DNA of 64,000 nt, taken from positions 3,749,001-3,813,000 of the forward strand of contig NZ_CP010777.1 of the NCBI RefSeq assembly GCF_001078055.1, read 5' to 3'. Position numbers and translations under genes: made by a program. This stretch comes from Rufibacter radiotolerans (GTDB lineage Bacteria > Bacteroidota > Bacteroidia > Cytophagales > Hymenobacteraceae). The first letter of the stretch is position 1. Each line of letters starts with the position of its first letter. The notes beneath the pieces are model-generated. The model was not told the DNA's origin. It did no database searches and was given only the letters and a program-made list of their open reading frames with translations. Below, piece by piece: positions 52,798-61,299 of the stretch.

Positions 52798-52870
52798 CAC
52801 CCTGGATTCTGCGCGCAGCGGGACTCTCCTGGCAAGACGCAGAACTATGCTGTCATTCACGGTTAATCTT

Positions 52871-52878
52871 TATCTTTG
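52871..52878 (+). promoter_or_regulatory. Candidate -7 box TATCTTTG for pheS
   Basis: Exact consensus ending 4 nt before the ATG at 52883. No TTG at -33. Implies a leaderless or nearly leaderless transcript. Confidence 0.5.
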
Positions 52879-52882
52879 CGCT

Positions 52883-53908
52883 ATGCTATTGGAGAACATT
52901 AAACGGCTGACCCAAGAGGTGGAAGCCTATGCTATAGAGAACAAGGAACACCTGGAGGCCTTCCGGAATACGTTTGTAAGCCGCAAGGGCCAGATTGCTG
53001 CCCTGTTTGACGAGATGAAAACCGTGGCGCCCGAGCAGCGCAAGCTGGTGGGCCAGGAACTGAACCAGCTCAAACAGCTGGCGCAGCAGAAAATGGACAC
53101 CGCCCAGGAGGCCCTGGAGCAGAACGCCACGCCAGATGCCCTGGCCGGCCTGGATTTCACGCTGCCGCCGGTACCTAACGCCCTGGGTACGCGCCACCCG
53201 CTTTCCCGCGTGCGCGAAGACATTATCCGGATTTTTGAGCGGATTGGCTTCAACGTGTCAGAAGGCCCCGAGATGGAGGACGACTGGCACAACTTCTCGG
53301 CCCTCAACTTCCCTGAGAACCACCCTGCCCGCGACATGCAGGACACGTTTTTCCTGAGCAAGAACCCCGACATGCTGCTGCGCACGCACACCAGCAGCGT
53401 GCAGGTGCGCGTGATGGAGCACCAGAAACCGCCCATCCGCACACTATCTCCGGGCCGCGTGTTCCGCAACGAGGCCATCTCGGCCCGGGCGCACTGCGTG
53501 TTCCACCAGGTGGAAGGCCTGTTTGTGGACCGGGGCGTGAGCTTCAAAGACCTGAAAGACACCTTGTATTACTTTGTGCAGGAGTTGTTTGGTGCAGACA
53601 CCCAGATCAGGTTCCGCCCGTCTTTCTTCCCGTTCACCGAGCCCTCTGCCGAAATTGACATCACCTGCCTTATCTGCAAGGGCAAGGGCTGCAATATCTG
53701 CAAGCACAGCGGCTGGGTAGAGATTGGCGGCTCAGGCATGGTAGACCCGCAGGTACTGGAGAACTGCGGCATTGACTCCAAGGAATTCTCGGGCTTTGCG
53801 TTCGGGATGGGCATTGAGCGCATTACCATGCTCAAGTACCAGATCAAGGACCTGCGCCTCTTCACTGAGAATGATGCCCGCTTCCTGCGCCAGTTTGAGG
53901 CGGTGTAA
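52883..53908 (+). CDS. pheS: Phenylalanyl-tRNA synthetase alpha subunit
   Basis: 341 residues from the ATG at 52883; the frame from 52847 adds 12 residues that overlap the -7 box. N-terminal coiled coil (1-80), then the class II core: motif 1 near HPLSRVREDIIRIFERIGF, motif 2 with SPGRVFRNEAISARAH, and motif 3 with GFAFGMGIERITM. PheS pairs with PheT to charge tRNA-Phe. pheT is not adjacent, as is common in Bacteroidota. tRNA-Asn follows 190 bp downstream. Confidence 0.95.
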   Translation: MLLENIKRLTQEVEAYAIENKEHLEAFRNTFVSRKGQIAALFDEMKTVAPEQRKLVGQELNQLKQLAQQKMDTAQEALEQNATPDALAGLDFTLPPVPNALGTRHPLSRVREDIIRIFERIGFNVSEGPEMEDDWHNFSALNFPENHPARDMQDTFFLSKNPDMLLRTHTSSVQVRVMEHQKPPIRTLSPGRVFRNEAISARAHCVFHQVEGLFVDRGVSFKDLKDTLYYFVQELFGADTQIRFRPSFFPFTEPSAEIDITCLICKGKGCNICKHSGWVEIGGSGMVDPQVLENCGIDSKEFSGFAFGMGIERITMLKYQIKDLRLFTENDARFLRQFEAV

Positions 53909-53927
53909 CAAGGCTACGGCGGAATAG

Positions 53928-53975
53928 AATTCCGTTTTGGGGCCGTTTTCTGTAAAACGGCCCCAAAACGGAATT
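53928..53975 (+). repeat. Dispersed palindrome acting as pheS terminator
   Basis: 22-bp perfect arms starting AATTCCGTTTTGGGGCCG, CTGT loop, then TTTTTATTTT. Variant GGGGCCG/CGGCCCC compensated in both arms. Here the family member is a textbook Rho-independent terminator. Confidence 0.93.
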
Positions 53976-54032
53976 TTTTATTTTCATTCTCAAGCACTTA
54001 CTAACTTTTTATAAATTTTTCTGCACCAATGC

Positions 54033-54063
54033 TTGCGTAATGTCGCATTAGCCCCTACTTTTG
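54033..54063 (+). promoter_or_regulatory. Promoter of tRNA-Asn
   Basis: TTG (54033-54035), 20 nt, TACTTTTG (54056-54063); full consensus, 37 nt before the tRNA. Confidence 0.82.
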
Positions 54064-54100
54064 CATCATCATTCAAGACCACCCGGTCTAGATGGTAAAC

Positions 54101-54174
54101 TCCTCCTTAGCTCAGTCGGTTAGAGCACATGACTGTTAATCATGGGGTCCTTGGTTCGAGCCCAAGAGGGGGAG
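54101..54174 (+). tRNA. tRNA-Asn (anticodon GTT)
   Basis: 74 nt. Acceptor TCCTCCT/AGGGGGA, D arm GCTC/GAGC, anticodon stem CATGA/TCATG with loop CTGTTAA, T arm CTTGG-TTCGAGC-CCAAG, discriminator G. CCA not encoded. Confidence 0.95.
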
Positions 54175-54184
54175 CTTCTTAATC

Positions 54185-54216
54185 AGCCACTTACGAGATA
54201 AAACTTGTAAGTGGCT
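54185..54216 (+). terminator. Terminator of tRNA-Asn
   Basis: 10-bp stem AGCCACTTAC / GTAAGTGGCT with T-run TTTTTTG. Confidence 0.82.
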
Positions 54217-54782
54217 TTTTTGTTTGCATACATTTTGCACCCGCTGTCCTGGAATGAGCCTTGGACAAGAGGCTCCCGTTTCCTAATCCATTGAACCCTT
54301 GCCCGAAGAAGCTTAAAGGGTAATACCAGCCTCCTGGGGCCGTCGCCTTTGGCCTTGCTTGCCCCTCTGTGGGTACACACATCCCCCATGATAGCCCTGG
54401 GTCTGCCCCAAGCGCTTCCATCTTTTTCACCTTCAGCCACGCGTGTGGGTTCCTTCTATGGCAAAACCAAGGCTGGTGTCCCCCATCTGTTTATCCAGGG
54501 CACCTACCAGCCACCCGGAAACGACGGTTACAGGTAGTGTTTCCCGTGCCCACCAATGACTTACCATGCAAGCTTTTCCAAACAGGTTGCTAAACTGAAT
54601 CAATAAAGCAGCAACTAAATCAAAACCTCCCCGGTATTCTAAAAGGACCTGCAGCCCTTACCTACAGGCTTCATTTTAACACGGTTATCAATTTGAGGGG
54701 TGCCTTGCTACCCTGGTTGACTTAATACAGGAGTTATGGAGAGACCGATTTTACCATATCCAGAACTTTAAATCCAAAGAAG
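54217..54782. other. Gene-free region after tRNA-Asn
   Basis: About 560 bp. Frames of 60-85 codons on both strands give translations without known motifs. The GC content of 54240-54540 is higher than in other intergenic DNA, so it may be the remains of an inserted gene beside the tRNA. I cannot identify it. Confidence 0.4.
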
Positions 54783-56033
54783 GTGCGTGGGGTATTCACA
54801 AAGCTGTGGGCAGTTATTGTTCTTATACTATTCCCCCTGGCAAAACTGTGTGCCCAGGAAAAACGCGACCTTGATTTTTACTTGAACGCCGGCCTGGCCA
54901 ACAGCCCGATGCTCTTGGACAGCGCCAACCAACACAGCTCTAATCTACTGGACAGCCTTAGAATATTAGCTGGCTTCCGGCCGCAGGTTACCTCCACGGG
55001 CAATATCATGGTGGCGCCGGTGGCCGGGAAATTTGGGTATGACAGTGCCATTACCAACGGAGCCAACTATTCTGGCGTGGTCACGGTGGAACAGCCCCTG
55101 TTTAACGGCCGGCCGCGGCGGGTGCAGTTCCAGAATATCACGTTACTGAACCAGGCCTTGCGGCTGAATGTACAGCTCTCGGAAATGGACCTGCGGAAAA
55201 GCATCACGGCCCAGTATATTACCACTTACGCTGACTACAGCCAACTGGAATTTAACCGGGATTTGCTGAAGATCCTGCAGAGGGAGCAACCGGCTTTAAA
55301 GAAACTGGTGCAGAACGGCGTGTACCTGCAAACCGATTACCTGAACCTGAACGTGAGCATTCACACCCAGATGATAGCCATAAAGAAAGCCGCCCTTCTG
55401 TACCGCGACGATTTGCATGCGCTGAACCTTTTGTGCGGCATAAACGACCGGTCAGAAGTTATTCTGCTTAAACCGCAACTGCCCGTGAGGAATACCTTTC
55501 TGGTGAGCCGGTCGCCGCAAATGCTGCGTTTGAGAATAGATAGTTTAAGGCTGCAGAATGCCCGCGAGCTGCTTGACCTGAATTACCGGCCCCGGCTGAG
55601 CGCTTTTGTGGATGGAGGGGTGAATGCCATAAACCCGCGCAACATCCCGCACAATTTCGGGACCAGCTTTGGGCTTAGTTTCATGGCCGTTATCTATGAT
55701 GGCCGCCAGCGGCGCCTGGAATACAGCCGCCTTAGGCTCAGGGAAATCACCCGCCAGAAGTACCGCGATTTTTATGTAAGCCAATACCAGACCCAGGTTA
55801 ACCAGTTGCTGGACCGCCTGAAAGCGACCGATGACCTTTTAAACGAAATACGCGCACAGATTGACGCCCAGCAACGCCTGATCAATATATACAAGGTGGA
55901 AATAGCAAATGGCCTGGTCAGGTTCACAGACTTCATCCTTAATGTGACCAACTATACTACCACCCGCAATGACCTGGTGCAGGCTGAGAACGACCGGCTG
56001 CAGATCTTAAACGAACTCAATTACCTGAAATGA
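54783..56033 (+). CDS. TolC-family outer-membrane efflux protein
   Basis: 416 residues with a GTG start at 54783. Signal peptide VFTKLWAVIVLILFPLAKLCAQ. Outer-membrane efflux repeats: NAGLANSPMLLDSANQHSSN and later LRIDSLRLQNARELLDL. Shorter than the TolC of the first operon (493). First gene of a three-gene efflux operon with 4-bp overlaps between genes, which supports translational coupling. Confidence 0.9.
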   Translation: MRGVFTKLWAVIVLILFPLAKLCAQEKRDLDFYLNAGLANSPMLLDSANQHSSNLLDSLRILAGFRPQVTSTGNIMVAPVAGKFGYDSAITNGANYSGVVTVEQPLFNGRPRRVQFQNITLLNQALRLNVQLSEMDLRKSITAQYITTYADYSQLEFNRDLLKILQREQPALKKLVQNGVYLQTDYLNLNVSIHTQMIAIKKAALLYRDDLHALNLLCGINDRSEVILLKPQLPVRNTFLVSRSPQMLRLRIDSLRLQNARELLDLNYRPRLSAFVDGGVNAINPRNIPHNFGTSFGLSFMAVIYDGRQRRLEYSRLRLREITRQKYRDFYVSQYQTQVNQLLDRLKATDDLLNEIRAQIDAQQRLINIYKVEIANGLVRFTDFILNVTNYTTTRNDLVQAENDRLQILNELNYLK

Positions 56034-56956
56034 AAAACCACCTCCCTTTTTTCGCGTTTCTGCTTCCGTCTCTGCTGGCCGGCTGCACCCAGACTTCGCC
56101 TGAAGAGGAAGGCGCCGATAAAGAAGTAAAAACACCCGTACAGGTCATAAGGGTGGAGCATTTGCCTATCTCCGAAACCTTTACCTTGTCGGCCACCTCG
56201 GTTTACCAGAGAAAAAACATCATAAAATCAAATGCGCAGGGGTATCTCAAGAAAATTTACGTGGGCCTGGGTGATTTTGTGAATGCCGGGAAACCGATGT
56301 TCTTGCTGCGCACCAAAGAGGCTGAAGTATTGGGAGAACTCGCTAGCAAAGACCCCATGCTGGCTTCTTTCAGGGGCGGCATAACGGTGAAAGCGCCGGT
56401 TTCTGGCCACGTGCGCGAAATCAATTTCCAGGTGAACGATTATGTGAACGACGGCGACCAGTTAGCGGTAATTGCCGACGGAAGCAGTTTCGTCTTTATC
56501 CTGGACGTGCCTTTTGAGTACAACCAATTTGTAAAGCCCGGCACCAGTTGCACCATCCTTTTGCCTGACTCCACTAAAATGCCCGGAAAAATCACCTCCA
56601 GCCTGGGTTTGGTAGACCCCGGTTCGCAAACCCAAAGCTTTGTAGTGGTGCCGCAAACCAACCGCCGCCTACCAGAAAATTTACTGGTGAACGTGCGGCT
56701 TACCAGGCAGGAAAAAAAACGAGGCCAGATAGTAGACAAGACCGCTGTGCTTTCAGATGAGACCATGGAGAATTTCTGGGTAATGAAACTTATAAATGAC
56801 TCTACGGCCGTAAAGACCCCGGTGAAAAAAGGCATCGTTTCAGGGAATAAAATAGAGATCCTTTCGCCCATATTCAAACCCACAGACCGCTTGGTATCCA
56901 CCGGAAATTATGGGCTGCCTGACACCGCCCTGATAACCGTACTCAAGCAGCCATGA
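56030..56956 (+). CDS. RND periplasmic adaptor, lipoprotein
   Basis: 308 residues, shorter than usual. Lipoprotein signal LPFFAFLLPSLLAGC. Lipoyl-like halves around GLGDFVNAGKPMFLLRTKEAEV and TVKAPVSGHVREINFQV. The alpha-hairpin between them is nearly absent (only about 20 residues), unlike AcrA; this suggests a different fit to the outer-membrane protein. It overlaps both neighbours by 4 bp. Confidence 0.88.
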   Translation: MKNHLPFFAFLLPSLLAGCTQTSPEEEGADKEVKTPVQVIRVEHLPISETFTLSATSVYQRKNIIKSNAQGYLKKIYVGLGDFVNAGKPMFLLRTKEAEVLGELASKDPMLASFRGGITVKAPVSGHVREINFQVNDYVNDGDQLAVIADGSSFVFILDVPFEYNQFVKPGTSCTILLPDSTKMPGKITSSLGLVDPGSQTQSFVVVPQTNRRLPENLLVNVRLTRQEKKRGQIVDKTAVLSDETMENFWVMKLINDSTAVKTPVKKGIVSGNKIEILSPIFKPTDRLVSTGNYGLPDTALITVLKQP

Positions 56957-59900
56957 AAGATTTCTTCCTTAGGTATAAAAACCCGGTAACGGTTATCCTG
57001 ACGATTGTTCTGGCCGGGGGCGTCTTTGCGTACACCCGCATGCAGACCTCGCTTTTCCCGGAGGTTACGTTCCCCAAAATAAAGGTCATTGCCGACAGCG
57101 GTTTGCAGCCGGTCAGCAAGATGATGATCACCGTCACCAAGCCCCTTGAAAACACCATCAAGCAAGTGCCAGACCTACACCTTATCCGTAGCGTCACCAG
57201 CCGGGGCAGCTGTGAGATCTCTGCCTTTATGGACTGGAACGTAAACGTGGACCTGAGCAAACAACAGGTAGAATCGGCTATTGCCGACGTGAAAGCGGCC
57301 TTGCCCCCCGGCACAGATATCACGGTTGCCAAAATGAACCCAAGCATTCTTCCGGTAATGGGTTACGTGATTGACGGGCCTGGCCGCAGCCCCATAGAAC
57401 TGAACCTGATTGCTAACTATACCGTGAAACCGTTTATTTCACAGGTAGAGGGCGTTTCTGAGGTACGGGTCACGGGCGGCAAGACCAAGGAATTTGTGGT
57501 GGAGTTGGAGCAACAGAAAATGAGTTCCCTAGGGCTTACGCCCACCGCCATCTCAGACGCCTTAAGCCATACCAATTTCCTGACCAGCAACGGGTACCTA
57601 TCAGATTACGACCGGCTTTACCTTTCCACCACCAACGCGGCCATTGAAAACCTGGACGACCTGCAAAACCTGGTGATCAGCAATGACGGCAAACGCATAG
57701 TCAGGCTCAAGGATATTGCCCAGGTAAAAGTGGAGGAGCAGGTAGAATACATCAGGATAAATGCGAACGGCAAGAAAGCGATCCTCATTGCGGTCTTAAA
57801 GCAGCCGAACTCCAACCTGATCGCCATTTCCAATTCAGTAGAAGCCAAGGTAAAGACCCTGAATAACCGCATTCTACCCAAGGGCGTCAGGCTTACGCCC
57901 TATTATATTCAGGCAGATTTCGTGCATGACTCCATCAGGAGCGTTACTGACAGTTTGCTCATTGGCTTGCTGCTGGCCATTTTGGTGACGGTAATTTTCC
58001 TGCGCTCGCTCAAATCCAGCATTGTTATACTAGTCACCATCCCGCTCACGCTTTCGCTTACCCTTATCATAATGTACGTGCTGGGGTATACCTTCAACAT
58101 CATGACCCTGGGGGCCATTGCGGCAGCTATAGGCCTGATCATAGATGATGCCATTGTGGTGGTGGAACAGATCCACAGAACGCATGAAGAGCATCCAGAA
58201 ACCCCCACGCGTGACCTGCTCTCTAAAAGCGTCCGTTACCTGTTGCCTGCTATGGTTGGTTCTTCCATGACCACCATTGTCATCTTTTTCCCATTCGTTT
58301 TACTTTCTGGCGTGGCCGGGGCCTACTTCAAGATCCTGACGAATACCATGATCATTACCCTGGTTTGCTCCTTTCTGGTTACCTGGCTGGGGTTGCCTGT
58401 GGTTTACCTGCTTTTATCCGGAAAGAGTAATAAAGTCAAACCCGCCGAAACCCAGAAGCCGGGCAAATGGATCGCGTTTTTTATGCACCATTCCATATTG
58501 AGCATCAGTTTTACCATTGTCCTAATTGGGGTGGTGGTGTTGGTGGCCCCCTTGTTGGAAACGGGCTTTTTGCCCGAAATGGACGAAGGATCCATCGTGA
58601 TGGATTACACGTCGCCGCCCGGCACTTCCCTAGACGAAACGGACCGGATGCTCCGCCAGGCGGAGAAGATCATCGTAAAAGTGCCGGAAGTAGAGAGCTA
58701 TTCCCGGCGCACCGGCACCCAGATGGGCTTTTTCATCACTGAACCCAACAGCGGCGATTACCTGATCCAGCTCAAAAAAGACCGGCAGCGCTCTACCAAT
58801 GACGTAATAGATGAGATCAGGAAGGGCATAGAAACCACGCAGCCCGCCCTGGTGATTGACTTTGGTCAGGTGATAGGCGACATGTTGGGAGATTTGATGA
58901 GCTCCACCCAGCCAATAGAGGTAAAGGTCTACGGAGACAATCAGCAACTGCTGCAGAAAATTGCCAGACAGGTAGCATCCATCACCGAACACGTAAAAGG
59001 TACCGCTGACGTTTTTGACGGAATCGTGATCGCCGGTCCCTCGGTGAACATCCGTCCCGATAACCAACTGCTGGCCAGGTACCAGTTAACCCCCGCTGAT
59101 TTTCAGTTTCAGCTACAGGCCCAGCTGGAAGGCAACGTTATAGGCAATATCTTTGAAAAAGAGCAGCAAACCAATGTCCGCCTGAAATACCCATATCCCA
59201 CTAAAACCTCGCTGAATACCCTGGAGAACGGCCAGATTTTCCTTCCCAACGGCAAGCTTAAACCCATTTCAGAGCTAGCCACCATCCAAATTGAAACCGG
59301 CAGCGCAGAGATAGAGCGGGAAAACCTGCAATCCATGATCCCCGTTACGGCCCGCCTGGATAACAGGGACCTAGGAAGCACCATTGCCGAAATTCAGCAA
59401 AAAATCAACGAGCAGGTCCATTTGCCCAAGGGCTACCATATTGACTATGGCGGTGCTTACCAGGAGCAGCAACAATCTTTCTCTGAGCTCCTCATGATCC
59501 TGGTTGCGGCCGCCTTATTGGTTTTTGCCACTATCCTATTTCTTTTCCGCGAAGTTAAAGTTGCCTTTCTGATCATTTGCATTGCCATTTTAGGCATTGC
59601 CGGAAGTTTGTTGGCGCTCTACCTTACCGGCACCGCCTTGAATGTGGGCAGCTATACCGGCCTCATTATGATCATCGGGATTATTGCCGAAAACGCCATT
59701 TTCACGTTCCTTCAATTCCAGGAATCGCGGCAAACCAGCAGTATGCATGATGCTATTGTATATGCCATTTCCACGCGGCTCCGGCCTAAACTAATGACTG
59801 CCTTCGGAGCCATTATTGCCCTGATGCCCATTGCCCTCGGCATTGGAACTGGCGCTCAGTTGCACCAACCTTTAGCCATTGCCGTAATTGGTGGTTTTAT

Positions 59901-59994
59901 CATTGCGTTGCCGTTGCTGCTAATTGTGTACCCCACCTACTTACTTCTGCTTTTCAGGGAAAAAGAGGAAGACCAAGAAAATATCCCTCTCTAA
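56953..59994 (+). CDS. RND efflux transporter permease
   Basis: 1013 residues. RND signatures: N-terminal FLRYKNPVTVILTIVLAGG, transmembrane acids in GLIIDDAIVVVEQIHRTHEE, MVGSSMTTIVIFFPFVLLSG, and the second bundle ending IIGIIAENAIFTFLQFQES. The second bundle reads GIIAENAIF, as in AcrB-type pumps. Overlaps the adaptor gene by 4 bp. Substrate unknown. A palindrome copy follows the stop by 28 bp. Confidence 0.94.
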   Translation: MKDFFLRYKNPVTVILTIVLAGGVFAYTRMQTSLFPEVTFPKIKVIADSGLQPVSKMMITVTKPLENTIKQVPDLHLIRSVTSRGSCEISAFMDWNVNVDLSKQQVESAIADVKAALPPGTDITVAKMNPSILPVMGYVIDGPGRSPIELNLIANYTVKPFISQVEGVSEVRVTGGKTKEFVVELEQQKMSSLGLTPTAISDALSHTNFLTSNGYLSDYDRLYLSTTNAAIENLDDLQNLVISNDGKRIVRLKDIAQVKVEEQVEYIRINANGKKAILIAVLKQPNSNLIAISNSVEAKVKTLNNRILPKGVRLTPYYIQADFVHDSIRSVTDSLLIGLLLAILVTVIFLRSLKSSIVILVTIPLTLSLTLIIMYVLGYTFNIMTLGAIAAAIGLIIDDAIVVVEQIHRTHEEHPETPTRDLLSKSVRYLLPAMVGSSMTTIVIFFPFVLLSGVAGAYFKILTNTMIITLVCSFLVTWLGLPVVYLLLSGKSNKVKPAETQKPGKWIAFFMHHSILSISFTIVLIGVVVLVAPLLETGFLPEMDEGSIVMDYTSPPGTSLDETDRMLRQAEKIIVKVPEVESYSRRTGTQMGFFITEPNSGDYLIQLKKDRQRSTNDVIDEIRKGIETTQPALVIDFGQVIGDMLGDLMSSTQPIEVKVYGDNQQLLQKIARQVASITEHVKGTADVFDGIVIAGPSVNIRPDNQLLARYQLTPADFQFQLQAQLEGNVIGNIFEKEQQTNVRLKYPYPTKTSLNTLENGQIFLPNGKLKPISELATIQIETGSAEIERENLQSMIPVTARLDNRDLGSTIAEIQQKINEQVHLPKGYHIDYGGAYQEQQQSFSELLMILVAAALLVFATILFLFREVKVAFLIICIAILGIAGSLLALYLTGTALNVGSYTGLIMIIGIIAENAIFTFLQFQESRQTSSMHDAIVYAISTRLRPKLMTAFGAIIALMPIALGIGTGAQLHQPLAIAVIGGFIIALPLLLIVYPTYLLLLFREKEEDQENIPL

Positions 59995-60022
59995 AACACC
60001 ACATGGGGAAAGCCCTATGCAA

Positions 60023-60072
60023 AGCTTCCGTTTTAAGGGTATTTTCCTGAAAACACCCTTAAAACGGAAGCT
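60023..60072. repeat. Dispersed palindrome copy (long arms, variant)
   Basis: 23-bp arms starting AGCTTCCGTTTTAAGGG, with one mismatch, and CCTG loop. The TTTTAAGGG/CCCTTAAAA core differs from consensus in both arms. Confidence 0.9.
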
Positions 60073-60189
60073 ACTTACGGGGCTCCCGCCTCAGGAATCG
60101 CATAAGACAGCCCTTGGGAAAAACCTAAACTACCTATTCTGTGAAACAGGAAGGCCAAGCCCCTCTAGGGCCTGAAACTCCAGCGTTTT

Positions 60190-61248
60190 TCACGCCACGG
60201 TAATCGTCTCGTCTATATACACATCCTGCACCAGGTTAAGCAAATCCACGCCCTCTTCAAACGGCCGTTGGAACGCCCTGCGCCCTAAGATTAAACCAGT
60301 GCCGCCAGCCCGTTTGTTGATCACCGCCGTCCTAACGGATTGCTGCAGGTCAGAGGCGCCCTGCGATTCACCGCCGGAGTTGATGAGGCCGGCGCGGCCC
60401 ATGTAGCAGTTCAGGACTTGGTAGCGGCAGAGGTCAATGGGGTGGTCTGTAGTAAGTTTATCATACATGGCGGGGCTCCACTTGGAGAAATTAAGCGCCT
60501 TAAAGCCGCCGTTGTTCTCGGGTAGCTTCTGCTTGATGATATCTGCCTGCAGGGTTACGCCCAGGTGGTTGGCCTGACCGGTTATGTCGGCGGCTACGTG
60601 GTAGTCTTTTTCTGCGGTTTTAAAGGCATTGTTGCGGGTGTAGCACCACAAGATAGTGGCCATACCCAATTGGTGCGCCCGCTCAAAGGCTTCGGCTACC
60701 TCTACAATCTGCCGGTTAGAGTCTTCAGACCCAAAATAAATAGTAGCCCCTACCGCCACGGCGCCCAGGTTCCAGGCCTCCTCCACCGACCCGAACATGA
60801 TCTGGCTGTATTTGGTGGGATAGGTGAGTAACTCGTTGTGGTTGATCTTGACAATGAACGGGATTTTATGCGCGTACTTGCGGGCCACCATGCCTAGATT
60901 CCCGAAGGTGGTGGCCACCGCGTTGCAGCCCCCTTCCATGGCCAGTCTGATCACATTCTCCGGGTCAAAATACATAGGGTTGGGCGCGAAGGAGGCCCCG
61001 GCCGTATGCTCTATGCCCTGGTCAATGGGAAGAATGGACAGATACCCGGTTCCGGCCAGGCGGCCATGGTTGAAAAGCGTGGCCAGACTTCGGAGTACCG
61101 GTACTGGCCGGTTAGATTGCTGAAAGATCCGGTCAATAAAATCGGGCCCGGGCAAGTGGAGCTGCTCTTTGGGAATAGCCGTGGCGGTGTACTCCAGCAA
61201 ATCCTCGGCCTCTTTGCCTAATAACTCATCAATGGTATAGTGTAGCAT
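60190..61248 (-). CDS. fbaB: Class I fructose-bisphosphate aldolase (DhnA/FbaB type)
   Basis: 352 residues. DeoC/FbaB-type TIM barrel: [40 protein letters not shown] and [15 protein letters not shown], where the Schiff-base Lys of the archaeal-type enzyme is expected. Cleaves or forms fructose 1,6-bisphosphate; in Bacteroidota this type often serves gluconeogenesis. Single gene, not in an operon. Confidence 0.92.
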   Translation of the reverse strand: MLHYTIDELLGKEAEDLLEYTATAIPKEQLHLPGPDFIDRIFQQSNRPVPVLRSLATLFNHGRLAGTGYLSILPIDQGIEHTAGASFAPNPMYFDPENVIRLAMEGGCNAVATTFGNLGMVARKYAHKIPFIVKINHNELLTYPTKYSQIMFGSVEEAWNLGAVAVGATIYFGSEDSNRQIVEVAEAFERAHQLGMATILWCYTRNNAFKTAEKDYHVAADITGQANHLGVTLQADIIKQKLPENNGGFKALNFSKWSPAMYDKLTTDHPIDLCRYQVLNCYMGRAGLINSGGESQGASDLQQSVRTAVINKRAGGTGLILGRRAFQRPFEEGVDLLNLVQDVYIDETITVA

Positions 61249-61299
61249 GGCGACTGGTGGTTAGGTGGTTGTATGTAATTCCCTGAGAATGCTCTATTG

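Noticed and set aside
54183..54440. Two overlapping 79-85 codon minus-strand frames after tRNA-Asn
   Set aside because: They run into the tRNA terminator and match no known family; kept only as a possible remnant region.
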